This document shows, in pieces, positions 24,130-33,363 of a stretch of DNA of 64,000 nt (its first letter is position 1; every line of letters begins with the position of its first letter). Source of the stretch: Anaerosalibacter massiliensis (lineage in GTDB: Bacteria > Bacillota > Clostridia > Tissierellales > Sporanaerobacteraceae); assembly GCA_000751555.1 (NCBI GenBank), contig CCEZ01000075.1, forward strand, positions 155,388 to 219,387, in the 5' to 3' direction. A model generated the notes under the pieces. That model searched no databases and was not told the DNA's origin. It was given only the letters and a program-made list of their open reading frames with translations. The position numbers were made by a program, and so were the translations under genes.

Positions 24130-25680
24130 ATGAGTAAAGCTAAGAAAGCAGCAAAATCTGCGGCAATAATTATGTTTTTCACCCTTTCAAGTAAATTTCT
24201 AGGGTTTTTAAGAGAAGTATTAATAGCTAAGAAATTTGGGTCAGGATGGGAAACAGATACATACTTTATAGCTATGTCAGCAACTACTATGTTCATGGGA
24301 ATGGTAGGTGGAGCTTTAAATACAACAGTTATTCCTATTTTTTCAGAAATAGAAGTTAGGCATGGGGAAAAAAGAAAAAAAGAATACATGAACAATGTTT
24401 TAAATGTAGTTTTTTTCATATCTATTATTATAATGATTTTAGGGTGGATATTTTCACCATTTATAATTAAACTTTTAGCTAAGGGATATGAAGGTAAGCA
24501 ATTTGAATTAGCAGTTAAGTTAAATAGAATAGGTCTTCCAATAACCTTATTTATGGCCATAACTTATGTGTTCAAAGGGTTTTTGGAAAGTAATGAAAGT
24601 TTTGTAGCACCATCTGCAATAGGATTTCCATTTAATTTAGTATATATAGTTTTTCTGTTATTTTTTGCCAATAAACATGGAATTAAGGGACTTATGGTAG
24701 CTAGTGTTGTAGCAGCGGCAGCACAAATATTTATTCAAATCTCTCCATCTAAAAAATTAGGATATAAATATGAATTTAGATTTGATTTAAAAGATAGATA
24801 TTTAAGAAAGGCATTATCCCTTACAGTACCAGTTTTAATAGGTTCTACAATAAGTGAGATAAATGTAATAGTGGATAAAAGATTAGCCTCAGTTTTAACT
24901 GCTGGAAGCGTATCTGCACTTACTTATGCAGCTAGAATTAGGAGTTTAGTTCTAGGAGTATTTGTTACAGCTATAACTACAGCTATTTTTCCTATGCTGT
25001 CCAAAGAATCTAATAAAGAAGGACAGGGTTCTCTAAATGAGATTATGAGTTATGGTATTAATATAATTCTTATTATAACTATACCTGCTACTATAGGGCT
25101 TATAGTACTTGCAGAACCTTTTGTGAGGATATTTTTCCAAAGAGGAGCTTTTGATAGTGTTGCAACTACTATGACATCTCAAGCAGTAATATTTTATTCT
25201 GTTGGAATAGTGGCATCCTCTTTAAAAATTATGATAAATAAAGTGTATTATTCTCTACAGGATACAAGGACTCCCATGATTAATGGAGCTTTAGCTGTAG
25301 GTATAAATATAATAATGAATTTGATACTAGTAGGACCTATGAAACATGGTGGATTAGCTTTAGCAACTAGTGTTTCAGAAATTATTACAGCATTATTATT
25401 AATTAATAGTTTAAGAAGGAAAATTAATGATGTAGATATGAAATCTTATATAATATGCTTCATTAAGTCTACAATTGCATCAGCAATTATGGGTACTATA
25501 GTCTATTTAATATACAATGGATTTTTCTCTTTTGTAGGAGGGAAAAGTATATTAGACTTAGCTATATTATTATTCTCAATAGGAATAGGAGCAGCTATAT
25601 ACATAGGATTTTGTTATGTATTAAGAATAGGGGAAGTTAAGATTATTATAGATAACATAAAAATGAAGATGAAAATATAG
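24130..25680 (+). CDS. murJ: MurJ/MviN-family lipid flippase
   Basis: A 516-residue protein with about 14 membrane segments of the MOP superfamily. It flips undecaprenyl-linked wall precursors (lipid II or glycan lipids) across the membrane. Family marks are SKFLGFLREVLIAKKFG at the N-terminus, VDKRLASVLTAGSVSALTYA, FFQRGAFDSVA and YYSLQDTRTPMINGA. ATG 24130, behind GGGAGGA, is chosen over an upstream ATG at 24115. It opens the glycan region and is about 200 bp before the first sugar-phosphate transferase. A paralogue lies at 58398-59927. No Wzx-type flippase was seen, so one of the two MurJ proteins may export glycan units. Confidence 0.9.
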   Translation: MSKAKKAAKSAAIIMFFTLSSKFLGFLREVLIAKKFGSGWETDTYFIAMSATTMFMGMVGGALNTTVIPIFSEIEVRHGEKRKKEYMNNVLNVVFFISIIIMILGWIFSPFIIKLLAKGYEGKQFELAVKLNRIGLPITLFMAITYVFKGFLESNESFVAPSAIGFPFNLVYIVFLLFFANKHGIKGLMVASVVAAAAQIFIQISPSKKLGYKYEFRFDLKDRYLRKALSLTVPVLIGSTISEINVIVDKRLASVLTAGSVSALTYAARIRSLVLGVFVTAITTAIFPMLSKESNKEGQGSLNEIMSYGINIILIITIPATIGLIVLAEPFVRIFFQRGAFDSVATTMTSQAVIFYSVGIVASSLKIMINKVYYSLQDTRTPMINGALAVGINIIMNLILVGPMKHGGLALATSVSEIITALLLINSLRRKINDVDMKSYIICFIKSTIASAIMGTIVYLIYNGFFSFVGGKSILDLAILLFSIGIGAAIYIGFCYVLRIGEVKIIIDNIKMKMKI

Positions 25681-25877
25681 TATAATATATTATTGAAGAA
25701 TAAAAATTGTTAAATGATGTATTAGTAATATTTTTAGTTAAATAAATTATAACTGTTATTAAGTAGTAATATGATATTTATGTAAAAATTAGTAATAAAT
25801 CATAAGAATATTGGAAAGCATATAATAAGTTTCTAACGTGTTTAGTATAAAGTATAATATTTTTGAAGGGGATAATA

Positions 25878-26459
25878 ATGTTAATAATAAAAAGAATATT
25901 AGATTTTGTAATTAGTTTTATTGCTTTTGTAGTACTGTCACCATTATTTTTAGTATTAGCTATACTTATAAGGATAGACTCAGAAGGATCAATATTTTTT
26001 AAGCAAGAAAGGTTAGGGAAAAATGGAAAAACTTTTTTAATATATAAATTTAGAACCATGGTTGATAATGCTGAGAATATTGGAACAGGATTGTTTACGA
26101 ATGAAGATGATCCTAGAATAACAAAAGTAGGAAGATTTTTAAGGAAGACTAGTTTAGATGAACTTCCTCAATTAATAAACGTTTTAAAAGGTGAAATGAG
26201 TATTATTGGTCCAAGACCTCCTGTACCATATTATCCATATAAATATAATGAGTATTCGGAAGAACAAAAATTAAGATTTACTGTTTTACCTGGAATAACA
26301 GGTTATGCTCAAATAAATGGAAGAAATACATTGAGTTGGGATGAGAGAATAGAATATGATGTAGAATATGTTAAAAAATTCAGCCTATTATTAGACATAA
26401 AAATAGCGTTTAAAACTATAGGATATGTGTTTAATAAAAAGGCTATATACTCAAAATAA
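25878..26459 (+). CDS. Initiating sugar-phosphate transferase (PglC-like phosphoglycosyltransferase)
   Basis: A 193-residue monotopic enzyme that moves a sugar-1-phosphate from a UDP-sugar to undecaprenyl phosphate. One N-terminal re-entrant hydrophobic helix (about residues 4-30) precedes the catalytic domain. Motifs are FFKQERLGKNGKTFLIYKFR, SLDELPQLINVLKGEMS, IIGPRPP and GITGYAQINGRN; the Asp-Glu of LDELPQ is catalytic in the family. ATG 25878 follows GAAGGGG. PglD-, PglE- and PglF-like genes follow at 28.2-31.9 kb. UDP-diacetylbacillosamine or a related amino sugar is therefore the likely substrate. Two other initiating transferases occur at 42243 and 46592. Confidence 0.88.
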   Translation: MLIIKRILDFVISFIAFVVLSPLFLVLAILIRIDSEGSIFFKQERLGKNGKTFLIYKFRTMVDNAENIGTGLFTNEDDPRITKVGRFLRKTSLDELPQLINVLKGEMSIIGPRPPVPYYPYKYNEYSEEQKLRFTVLPGITGYAQINGRNTLSWDERIEYDVEYVKKFSLLLDIKIAFKTIGYVFNKKAIYSK

Positions 26460-26488
26460 GTAGAATAAAAATCGAGGTGTTATAAAAG

Positions 26489-27019
26489 ATGTTAAAAGGT
26501 AGTAACTTATATTTAAGACCAATGGAAGAAAAAGATATTCCAAATAAAGTAAGGTGGATAAATGATACTAATGTAAATGCTACATTAAACTTTAACTATC
26601 CAATATCAGAAGTAGAAACAAGGCATTGGTTGAATCGAGTTTCTACAGATAATAATAGAAAAGATTTTATAGTTTGTTTAATAGAAAATGATAAGCCTAT
26701 TGGATATGGAGGGCTTATAAATATTGATATTAGAAACTTAAAGGCAGAATCTTATATGGGGATTGGTGAAACTGATTATTGGGGAAAAGGATATGCTAGA
26801 GAGATTAGAGCTATTATCTTAGAATATGCTTTTGTTCAACTAGGACTTAATAAAGTTTATTCATATGTTTGGGAAGAAAATATAAAAATGATTAAAGTAA
26901 ATGAAAAAGCTGGATTTAAAGTTGAAGGAACGTTGAGAGAAGAAGTTTATAGTCATGGAGAGTATAGAGACTTTGTAGTTATGAGTGTTTTAAGAAGGGA
27001 ATATTTTTCTAACAAGTAA
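26489..27019 (+). CDS. GNAT N-acetyltransferase (RimJ/RimL or PseH type)
   Basis: A 176-residue acetyl-CoA-dependent transferase. It has the GNAT core with the CoA loop GIGETDYWGKGYAREI (about residues 90-105) and the strand NKVYSYVWEENIKMIKVNEKAGF. It opens with LKGSNLYLRPMEEKDI, common to RimJ/RimL and to the amino-sugar acetyltransferase PseH. ATG 26489 follows GAGGTG. Its place between a PglC-like transferase and an ATP-grasp gene suggests it acylates an amino sugar of the glycan. The acceptor cannot be told from sequence. Confidence 0.8.
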   Translation: MLKGSNLYLRPMEEKDIPNKVRWINDTNVNATLNFNYPISEVETRHWLNRVSTDNNRKDFIVCLIENDKPIGYGGLINIDIRNLKAESYMGIGETDYWGKGYAREIRAIILEYAFVQLGLNKVYSYVWEENIKMIKVNEKAGFKVEGTLREEVYSHGEYRDFVVMSVLRREYFSNK

Positions 27020-27043
27020 TATTTGGTAATAGGAGGCTATAAT

Positions 27044-28099
27044 ATGAATTGGCTATATAGACGATACCTCTTACTCAGATCTAGAGTTGCCATTTTTGTT
27101 GAAGATATGCAGTCCAGGACAAAGATACCTTTTGTAACTAGAATAAAATGTTTGTTCAAAGGTTTTTTGAGTAAATCATATTATCTATATGATCTTAAAA
27201 ATAATAACTTTAAAGACTATGTATCTGATTATGAAAGGAAAAAGACTCGATTTATCAATGAAGAAGATGCACGCGTACTAAATAATAAGATTATATTTGA
27301 TAATATGGTTGGTAATTGTGTAGATACACCTACAATATATTCAATAATATTAAATGGGAAAATATATCCTTACTCTGAAGAACTAGTAATAGATAGCAGT
27401 GAAGCATTAATTGAAGAAATTAAAAAAAAAGGAAGAATAGTTTTAAAGCCGTATGCGGGAACAGATGGTGGAAGAGGTATTTATATATGTACATTTACAA
27501 ATAATAATATTTATTTTAATGATACTAATATGAATAAGGAAGAAATACATTCATTAATTAATAAATTAAATAAATATATTATTACAGAATATGTTGAACA
27601 ACATGAGTATTCATCCAAAATATTTCCACATTCAGTAAATACGATCAGAATAATAACTATGCGGGATCCCTATACACAAGAGGTTTTTATTCCCATAGCT
27701 GTTCATAGGTTTGGGACAAGTAGAACAAAAAATGTGGATAATTGGGATCGAGGAGGATTAAGTTCAGAAGTGAATATCGACACGGGTATGTTAAGTAAAG
27801 CTACTTTTAAGCCTATTGATAATAAGATGATCTGGTATAGTAATCATCCAGATACAAATGCAAAAATTGAAGGAATTGCAATACCAAAATGGGATTCAAT
27901 AAAAGAAAAAATATTATTATCCGCAAACCGTGTGCCATTTTTAAAATACGTAGGTTGGGATGTTGTTGTAGATAAAGATCAAAATATTGTAATTATTGAA
28001 GCTAATAATTGTAGTGGGGTAAATGTTCTGCAAGTTCATAAACCTCTATTAAAAAACCCACAAGTCAAAAGATATTACAACTATCATAAGATTCTTTAG
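27044..28099 (+). CDS. Sugar-transfer-associated ATP-grasp ligase
   Basis: A 351-residue soluble enzyme of the ATP-grasp fold found in polysaccharide loci. The N-terminal helical part (about 1-110) precedes the nucleotide-binding lobe: IVLKPYAGTDGGRGIYIC (about residues 128-145) and ITEYVEQHEYSSKIFPHSVNTIR, shown here in order. The acidic metal site is VIIEANN near residues 322-328 (YVGWDVVVD just before). ATG 27044, behind AGGAGG, is preferred over an upstream GTG/ATG. ATP-grasp enzymes join a carboxylate to an amine through an acyl phosphate. With uronic-acid dehydrogenases nearby, it may amidate or aminoacylate a sugar acid; this is inference. Related proteins are at 40929 and 60654. Confidence 0.82.
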   Translation: MNWLYRRYLLLRSRVAIFVEDMQSRTKIPFVTRIKCLFKGFLSKSYYLYDLKNNNFKDYVSDYERKKTRFINEEDARVLNNKIIFDNMVGNCVDTPTIYSIILNGKIYPYSEELVIDSSEALIEEIKKKGRIVLKPYAGTDGGRGIYICTFTNNNIYFNDTNMNKEEIHSLINKLNKYIITEYVEQHEYSSKIFPHSVNTIRIITMRDPYTQEVFIPIAVHRFGTSRTKNVDNWDRGGLSSEVNIDTGMLSKATFKPIDNKMIWYSNHPDTNAKIEGIAIPKWDSIKEKILLSANRVPFLKYVGWDVVVDKDQNIVIIEANNCSGVNVLQVHKPLLKNPQVKRYYNYHKIL

Positions 28100-28158
28100 A
28101 GTATTATATACTTTGGAATTTTAAATCTTATATTTTAATTAATTTTGGAGGTTATTTA

Positions 28159-28815
28159 ATGAAAGAAAATGTAATTTTAATTGGGAGTGGACAGCATGCT
28201 CGTGTAATTTTGTATAATATAGAAGAGCAGGGGTTATATAACGTAGTAGGAATATTAGATTCAGATAAATCAAAAGAAGGTTTTACTTTTGAAGGATTAC
28301 CGATTTTAGGTAGTTATCTTGATATTGATCTAAAAGATGTTGAAAGAAAATTTAATACAAACAAATTTTTTATGGCTTTTGGCAATATGAAATATAGAAA
28401 AGAAGTTTATGATTACTTTATAAATAAGGGGTGGGAGTCATTTAATATAATCCATCCGAATGCGGTTGTTTCATCTAAGGCAAAATTAGGTAAAGGAATC
28501 CTAATAGAAGCAGGTTGTTTGGTTACTCCAAACCCAGTTATAGGTGATAATGTTATAATAAATACTGGTTCACAAGTTAATCATGATAACATAATACATG
28601 ATAATGTACATATCGCATCTGGGGTAGTGCTATCAGGAAGTGTGACAATTAATGAAAAAGCTTTAATAGACGACGGTGTAATTGTTAGCTTAGGCAGAAA
28701 AATAGGACGAGAATCTATCATTGGTGCGGGAAGTGTTGTAACTAAAGATATTCCAAACAATGTTATCGCTTATGGTAATCCTTGCAAAGTTATTCGCAAA
28801 AATAACAAATTTTAA
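28159..28815 (+). CDS. PglD-like sugar O/N-acetyltransferase (NeuD/PglD family)
   Basis: A 218-residue enzyme. The N-terminal Rossmann-like domain binds the UDP-sugar (VILIGSGQHARVIL, about residues 4-17). The C-terminal left-handed beta-helix is built of hexapeptide repeats (about 95-205). The catalytic histidine is probably in NHDNIIHDNVHIA, and the ending YGNPCKVIR is typical. PglD acetylates the 4-amino group of UDP-4-amino sugars using acetyl-CoA. The next gene is a PLP aminotransferase that would make that amino group, and PglF follows. ATG 28159 has a good GGAGG site. A second copy is at 42907. Confidence 0.87.
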   Translation: MKENVILIGSGQHARVILYNIEEQGLYNVVGILDSDKSKEGFTFEGLPILGSYLDIDLKDVERKFNTNKFFMAFGNMKYRKEVYDYFINKGWESFNIIHPNAVVSSKAKLGKGILIEAGCLVTPNPVIGDNVIINTGSQVNHDNIIHDNVHIASGVVLSGSVTINEKALIDDGVIVSLGRKIGRESIIGAGSVVTKDIPNNVIAYGNPCKVIRKNNKF

Positions 28816-28845
28816 ATCTTACTTTTTATTTCAGGAGGTGGAGAA

Positions 28846-29964
28846 GTGAAAGTTAATCTATCTGGCCCAGATATTACTCAAAAAGAAATAGATGCAGTAG
28901 TCCAGGTAATGAAATCAGGAATATTGAGTATAGGTCCTAAAATTGAAGAATTTGAAGAGAAATTTAAAGACTACTTAGGTGTAAAACATGCTATAGGTGT
29001 AAATAGTGGAACCAGTGGTTTGCATCTATTAGTAAAAGCTATAGATATAAACGAAGGAGATGAAGTCATAACGACTCCCTTTAGCTTTGTATCTTCAACT
29101 AATTGTATATTATTTGAAAGGGCAAAGCCTGTATTCGTAGATATAGATCCGAAAACCTTTAATATTGATATAGATAAGATTGAAGAAAAAATCACACATA
29201 GGACTAAAGCTATACTACCAGTAGATGTTTTTGGTCAACCTCTAAATATGATAAAATTAAGAAAAATAGCAGATAAATATGGATTAAAGATTATTGAAGA
29301 TTCCTGTGAAGCTTTAGGTTCTGAATATAAAGGAATAAAATCAGGACAATTAGCTGATGGAGCTGTATTTGCTTTTTATCCAAACAAGCAGATAACTACT
29401 GGAGAAGGCGGTATGATAGTTACAAATGATGATCATATAGCAGAAATGTGTAGAAGCTTAAGAAGTCAGGGAAGGGCTATAACTGGATTTTGGCTTCATC
29501 ATGAAAGATTAGGATATAATTATAGACTAAGTGAACTACACGCTGCTCTTGGTACAGTTCAGATGGAAAGATTAGACGAAATACTGGATAAAAGAGAAGA
29601 AGTTGCTCAAATGTATAACAGAAAGTTAAAAGATGTAAAAGGTGTAAATATACCATATATTCATCCAGATGTAACAAGGATGAGTTGGTTTGTATATGTG
29701 ATACAGGTAGATAAAGGTATAGATAGAGAAAGAGTAATGGAATATTTAAAAAAAGAAGGAGTAGGTTGTAGACCATACTTTACTCCAATTCATATACAAC
29801 CATATATAAAGGAAACCTTAGGAGTAGATGAAAAAGATTATCCTATAAGCTTTGATATAGGCAGTAGAGGTATAGCATTACCATTCTACAACAATTTGAA
29901 AGAGAAAGAAATTGATTATGTAGCTGAAAAATTGAAAGAAGCTATAGGAAATCAAAACATATAA
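28846..29964 (+). CDS. DegT/DnrJ/EryC1-family sugar aminotransferase (PglE-like)
   Basis: A 372-residue PLP enzyme that transfers an amino group to the keto group of a UDP-4-keto-6-deoxy sugar. The PLP lysine is Lys181 in YPNKQITTGEGG. IEDSCEALG supplies the pyridine-nitrogen aspartate and NSGTSGLHLL the phosphate cup. The start is GTG 28846 behind AGGAGGTGG. It lies between PglD-like and PglF-like genes, so the three enzymes form the route from UDP-GlcNAc to UDP-diacetylbacillosamine or an isomer. A more distant aminotransferase at 43558 occupies the same position in the second set. Confidence 0.9.
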   Translation: MKVNLSGPDITQKEIDAVVQVMKSGILSIGPKIEEFEEKFKDYLGVKHAIGVNSGTSGLHLLVKAIDINEGDEVITTPFSFVSSTNCILFERAKPVFVDIDPKTFNIDIDKIEEKITHRTKAILPVDVFGQPLNMIKLRKIADKYGLKIIEDSCEALGSEYKGIKSGQLADGAVFAFYPNKQITTGEGGMIVTNDDHIAEMCRSLRSQGRAITGFWLHHERLGYNYRLSELHAALGTVQMERLDEILDKREEVAQMYNRKLKDVKGVNIPYIHPDVTRMSWFVYVIQVDKGIDRERVMEYLKKEGVGCRPYFTPIHIQPYIKETLGVDEKDYPISFDIGSRGIALPFYNNLKEKEIDYVAEKLKEAIGNQNI

Positions 29965-29978
29965 AAAGAGGGATTTGT

Positions 29979-31880
29979 ATGAGGAAGAAAAATTTCATTC
30001 TTATAATTTTAGATGTAGTTCTCGTAAATCTAGCCTATATTCTTGCATTGTATCTAAGATTTGATGGGCATGTTCCCCAAATATTTATGGAAACATATCT
30101 AAACAATGCTATAGTTATAAGTATAATAAAAATAATTGTATTTTACTTTTTTAAATTATATAAAAGTATATGGAAATATGCTAGTATAGATGAGATGATA
30201 GAAATAGTATTGGCATCAGTGGTAGCTAATGCACTAGTTATGGCATATATGACATTAAATCAAGTAAATATGCCTAGAAGTATATATTTAATTACTCCAA
30301 TTTTAGATATGGCATTTGTGGGAGGAGTTAGATTTAGCTATAGAGCATTATGTCGTGTTAAAAATGGAATACCTAAGAATTTAGAAGGTTGTAAAAGAGT
30401 ATTAATAGTAGGCGCAGGTTCAGCAGGTTCTATGATTATTAAGGAGCTAAGAAATCATGGAACACTAAAGAGTGTACCTGTAGCCATAGTAGATGATGAT
30501 TCAAAGAAAAAAGACCAAAATATTAATGGAATTCCTATACTAGGCAATAGAAAAGATATATCTAGAATATGCAGAGAAGAAGATATTGATGAAATAATCA
30601 TAGCTATTCCTTCTGCAAGTAAAAAAGAAATTAGAGAAATAGTTGATGAAACTCGGAAAACCAAGTGTAAAACTAAAATTGTACCAGGCATGTATGAATT
30701 AATTGATGGAAAAGTTAGTGTAAAGGAAATAAGGGATGTAGAAATAGAAGATCTTTTAGGTAGAGAAGAAATAAAATTAGACATGGAAGAAATATGTGGA
30801 TATATAGAAAATAGAAGAATATTAGTAACAGGTGGAGGTGGCTCTATAGGGTCAGAACTATGCAGACAAATATCTAGATTTAATCCAGAAGAACTTATAA
30901 TACTTGATATATATGAAAACAATGCTTATGATATACAAAATGAACTTCTGAGAAGATATAATGATTTAAATCTAAAAGTTATAATTGCATCTGTTAGAGA
31001 TAAGAAAAGGATAGATGAAATAATTAAGAAAGAAAAACCAGATGTAATATTTCATGCAGCAGCTCATAAGCATGTACCACTAATGGAAAACAATCCTGAA
31101 GAAGCTATTAAAAACAATGTATTTGGAACTTTAAATTTAGTACAAGCAGCAGATAAATATAATGTGAAAAAATTTGTCCTAATATCTACAGACAAAGCAG
31201 TAAATCCAACAAATATAATGGGGGCTACAAAGAGAATATGTGAAAAGATAATTCAATCTAAAAATGAAGAAAGTAATACAGAATTTGTAGCTGTAAGATT
31301 TGGGAATGTTTTAGGAAGTAATGGTAGCGTAATACCATTATTTAAAAGGCAGATTGCTGAAGGTGGACCTGTTACAGTGACTCATGAAGAAGTTATAAGA
31401 TATTTTATGACAATACCAGAAGCTTGCCAATTAGTATTACAAGCTGGCTCTATGGCTGAGGGTGGAGAAATATTTATATTAGACATGGGTGAACCAGTAA
31501 AAATTATAGATTTAGCAAAGGATTTAATCAGGCTTTCAGGATTTGAGCCAGATGTGGATATACCTATAGAGATAACTGGATTAAGACCAGGAGAAAAGCT
31601 ATATGAAGAGCTTTTATTAGATGAAGAAGGTATATCTGATACCAGTCACAATAAGATATTCATAGGTAAACCTATATTTATAGATTATAATTATTTGTTA
31701 AGGGAACTAGAAAAACTTAAAGATGTAACAAGTACTGGAGATATAAGAAAAATAAAAGAAAGTATACAAAATTTAGTTCCTACCTATAAAACATTTAATG
31801 AACCAAAATCTTTAAAAAAGGATATGGATAATGTAAAATATATAAATGACATAGCATTGTCACAAGATAATATAATATAA
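29979..31880 (+). CDS. PglF/CapD-like UDP-sugar 4,6-dehydratase
   Basis: A 633-residue membrane-anchored enzyme. Four N-terminal membrane helices (about residues 5-110) and a first Rossmann domain (GAGSAGSMIIKEL, near 150) precede the catalytic short-chain dehydrogenase domain (TGGGGSIGSELCRQ, near 285). The active site has STDKAVNPTNIMGATK, with Met in place of the usual Tyr, as in known PglF enzymes. It converts UDP-GlcNAc to UDP-2-acetamido-2,6-dideoxy-4-hexulose. No second dehydratase of this kind is seen, so both aminotransferase sets probably draw on it. ATG 29979 follows AAGAGGG. Confidence 0.9.
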   Translation: MRKKNFILIILDVVLVNLAYILALYLRFDGHVPQIFMETYLNNAIVISIIKIIVFYFFKLYKSIWKYASIDEMIEIVLASVVANALVMAYMTLNQVNMPRSIYLITPILDMAFVGGVRFSYRALCRVKNGIPKNLEGCKRVLIVGAGSAGSMIIKELRNHGTLKSVPVAIVDDDSKKKDQNINGIPILGNRKDISRICREEDIDEIIIAIPSASKKEIREIVDETRKTKCKTKIVPGMYELIDGKVSVKEIRDVEIEDLLGREEIKLDMEEICGYIENRRILVTGGGGSIGSELCRQISRFNPEELIILDIYENNAYDIQNELLRRYNDLNLKVIIASVRDKKRIDEIIKKEKPDVIFHAAAHKHVPLMENNPEEAIKNNVFGTLNLVQAADKYNVKKFVLISTDKAVNPTNIMGATKRICEKIIQSKNEESNTEFVAVRFGNVLGSNGSVIPLFKRQIAEGGPVTVTHEEVIRYFMTIPEACQLVLQAGSMAEGGEIFILDMGEPVKIIDLAKDLIRLSGFEPDVDIPIEITGLRPGEKLYEELLLDEEGISDTSHNKIFIGKPIFIDYNYLLRELEKLKDVTSTGDIRKIKESIQNLVPTYKTFNEPKSLKKDMDNVKYINDIALSQDNII

Positions 31881-31932
31881 ATATCATATTTTAAAATTCA
31901 AGATATGGATATAAAATTTAGGAGGTTAAAAA

Positions 31933-33294
31933 ATGGATGAATTGACCTTGAGAGATTTCTTTTCTATAATAAGTAAAAGAAAATGGGTAATAATTTCTGT
32001 TGCACTTATATTTAGTATAATAGTTGGTATAATAACCTATTTTAATACAGGACCAATTTACAAAACACATACTTCATTAATAGCAGAGGAAATTAAAAAC
32101 AATAACGATTTGGATAGTGATCAAAGATATCTAGATCAAAAATTTATGAATACTTATAGTGAAATAGTTAAAAGTAAATTAGTTATTGATGATGTGAAAA
32201 AGAATTTAAAACTAGATCTTAGCTCCAAGGAAATATCTGAAAGTATAGAAGTAAATATTGTACCAGATACTGACATTATTAAGATTGAGGTTACTGGGAA
32301 AAATCCTAAATTGATAGCAGATATTGCTAATAAAGTAGCAACAATTTCTATAAAATATATTAAGAATGTAGCAGATTATAAAAGTATTAAGATAATAGAT
32401 AAAGCTGAAGTACCTAAATTGCAGGGAAATTCATTTTCAAAATCTAATATAATTAATATAATTATATCTGGAATATTAGGGGCATTAATAAGTATTGCTG
32501 TAATCTTCTTAGCAGATCATTTGGATAATACTGTTAAAAGTCCAAATCATTTAGAAAAATATTTAGACTTACCTGTTGTAGGTGTTTTAAAGTATACAGA
32601 AGAAGATTTGGTTATGTATAAAAAACCTGATTCTTTTACAGCAGAGAATTATAGAACGGTAATGACAAATATAATGTCTTTAAAGATTGCTGAAGAAATT
32701 AAGTCAATATCAATTACTTCCTCTAATCCCAATGAAGATAATAGCCTAGTTGCTTCCAATATGGCAATTGCTATTGCTAAGGCAGGAGAAAAAGTTTTGC
32801 TTATAGATGGTAATTTGAGAGAACCAATGATTCATAATTATTTTAATTTAGAAAATAATTATGGATTATCAAACCTATTAAATAGAGATATAAATTATAA
32901 AGAAGCTATTCGTGAAGCAAAGATAGAAGAAAATCTATATGTATTAACTTCAGGAATTAATACAATAAATCCTGTAGAGTTGTTGGCTTCAAAACAAATG
33001 AATGACTTTTTAGAACAAATGAGTAAAGAGTATGACTTTATCATAATAAATTCGCCTTCTGTAGGAGGAATAACAGATTCAAATATTCTTTCTACTATAG
33101 CTGATGGTACTATAATAGTATGCACAGTAGAAAAAACAGATATAGATGAAGTTAGAGCATCAAAGGAATTACTTAATAAATTGAATGCGAATATTTTAGG
33201 AGTGATTTTAGATAAGGTCCGTATAGAAAAAAACAATTATTATAAACATTACTATGATAATTATATGTATTATGAATATGGTGACAAAGAATAA
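31933..33294 (+). CDS. Wzz chain-length domain fused to a BY-kinase domain lacking catalytic residues
   Basis: A 453-residue membrane protein. Residues about 1-200 are a Wzz/YveK co-polymerase with two membrane helices (about 17-37 and 172-194). Residues about 225-430 are a CpsD/YwqD-type tyrosine-kinase fold (ENYRTVMTNI; VLLIDGNLREP). The active site is damaged. Walker A reads NPNEDNS where GEGKS is expected, with Asn270 at the lysine position. Walker A' has Asn294 for the second Asp. Walker B has Asn373 for Asp. A Tyr-rich tail (YYKHYYDNYMYYEYG) is kept. It probably controls chain length as a structural partner rather than an active kinase. ATG 31933 follows AGGAGG. Confidence 0.88.
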   Translation: MDELTLRDFFSIISKRKWVIISVALIFSIIVGIITYFNTGPIYKTHTSLIAEEIKNNNDLDSDQRYLDQKFMNTYSEIVKSKLVIDDVKKNLKLDLSSKEISESIEVNIVPDTDIIKIEVTGKNPKLIADIANKVATISIKYIKNVADYKSIKIIDKAEVPKLQGNSFSKSNIINIIISGILGALISIAVIFLADHLDNTVKSPNHLEKYLDLPVVGVLKYTEEDLVMYKKPDSFTAENYRTVMTNIMSLKIAEEIKSISITSSNPNEDNSLVASNMAIAIAKAGEKVLLIDGNLREPMIHNYFNLENNYGLSNLLNRDINYKEAIREAKIEENLYVLTSGINTINPVELLASKQMNDFLEQMSKEYDFIIINSPSVGGITDSNILSTIADGTIIVCTVEKTDIDEVRASKELLNKLNANILGVILDKVRIEKNNYYKHYYDNYMYYEYGDKE

Positions 33295-33299
33295 TAAGG

Positions 33300-33330
33300 A
33301 TACACTAATAGAATATACTAGTGTATTTTA
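33300..33330 (+). terminator. Small hairpin between the Wzz-kinase and a glycosyltransferase gene
   Basis: ATACACTA (33300-33307) and TAGTGTAT (33319-33326) pair around an 11-nt loop and are followed by TTTA. It could be a weak terminator or attenuator inside the operon. Confidence 0.4.
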
Positions 33331-33363
33331 GGAAATAAACTTAGCTAATTTGGAGGATTGCCA

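Noticed and set aside
23979..24560. A 193-codon minus-strand open frame over the start of murJ
   Set aside because: Antisense to a clear gene with strong family motifs; composition is that of a shadow frame.
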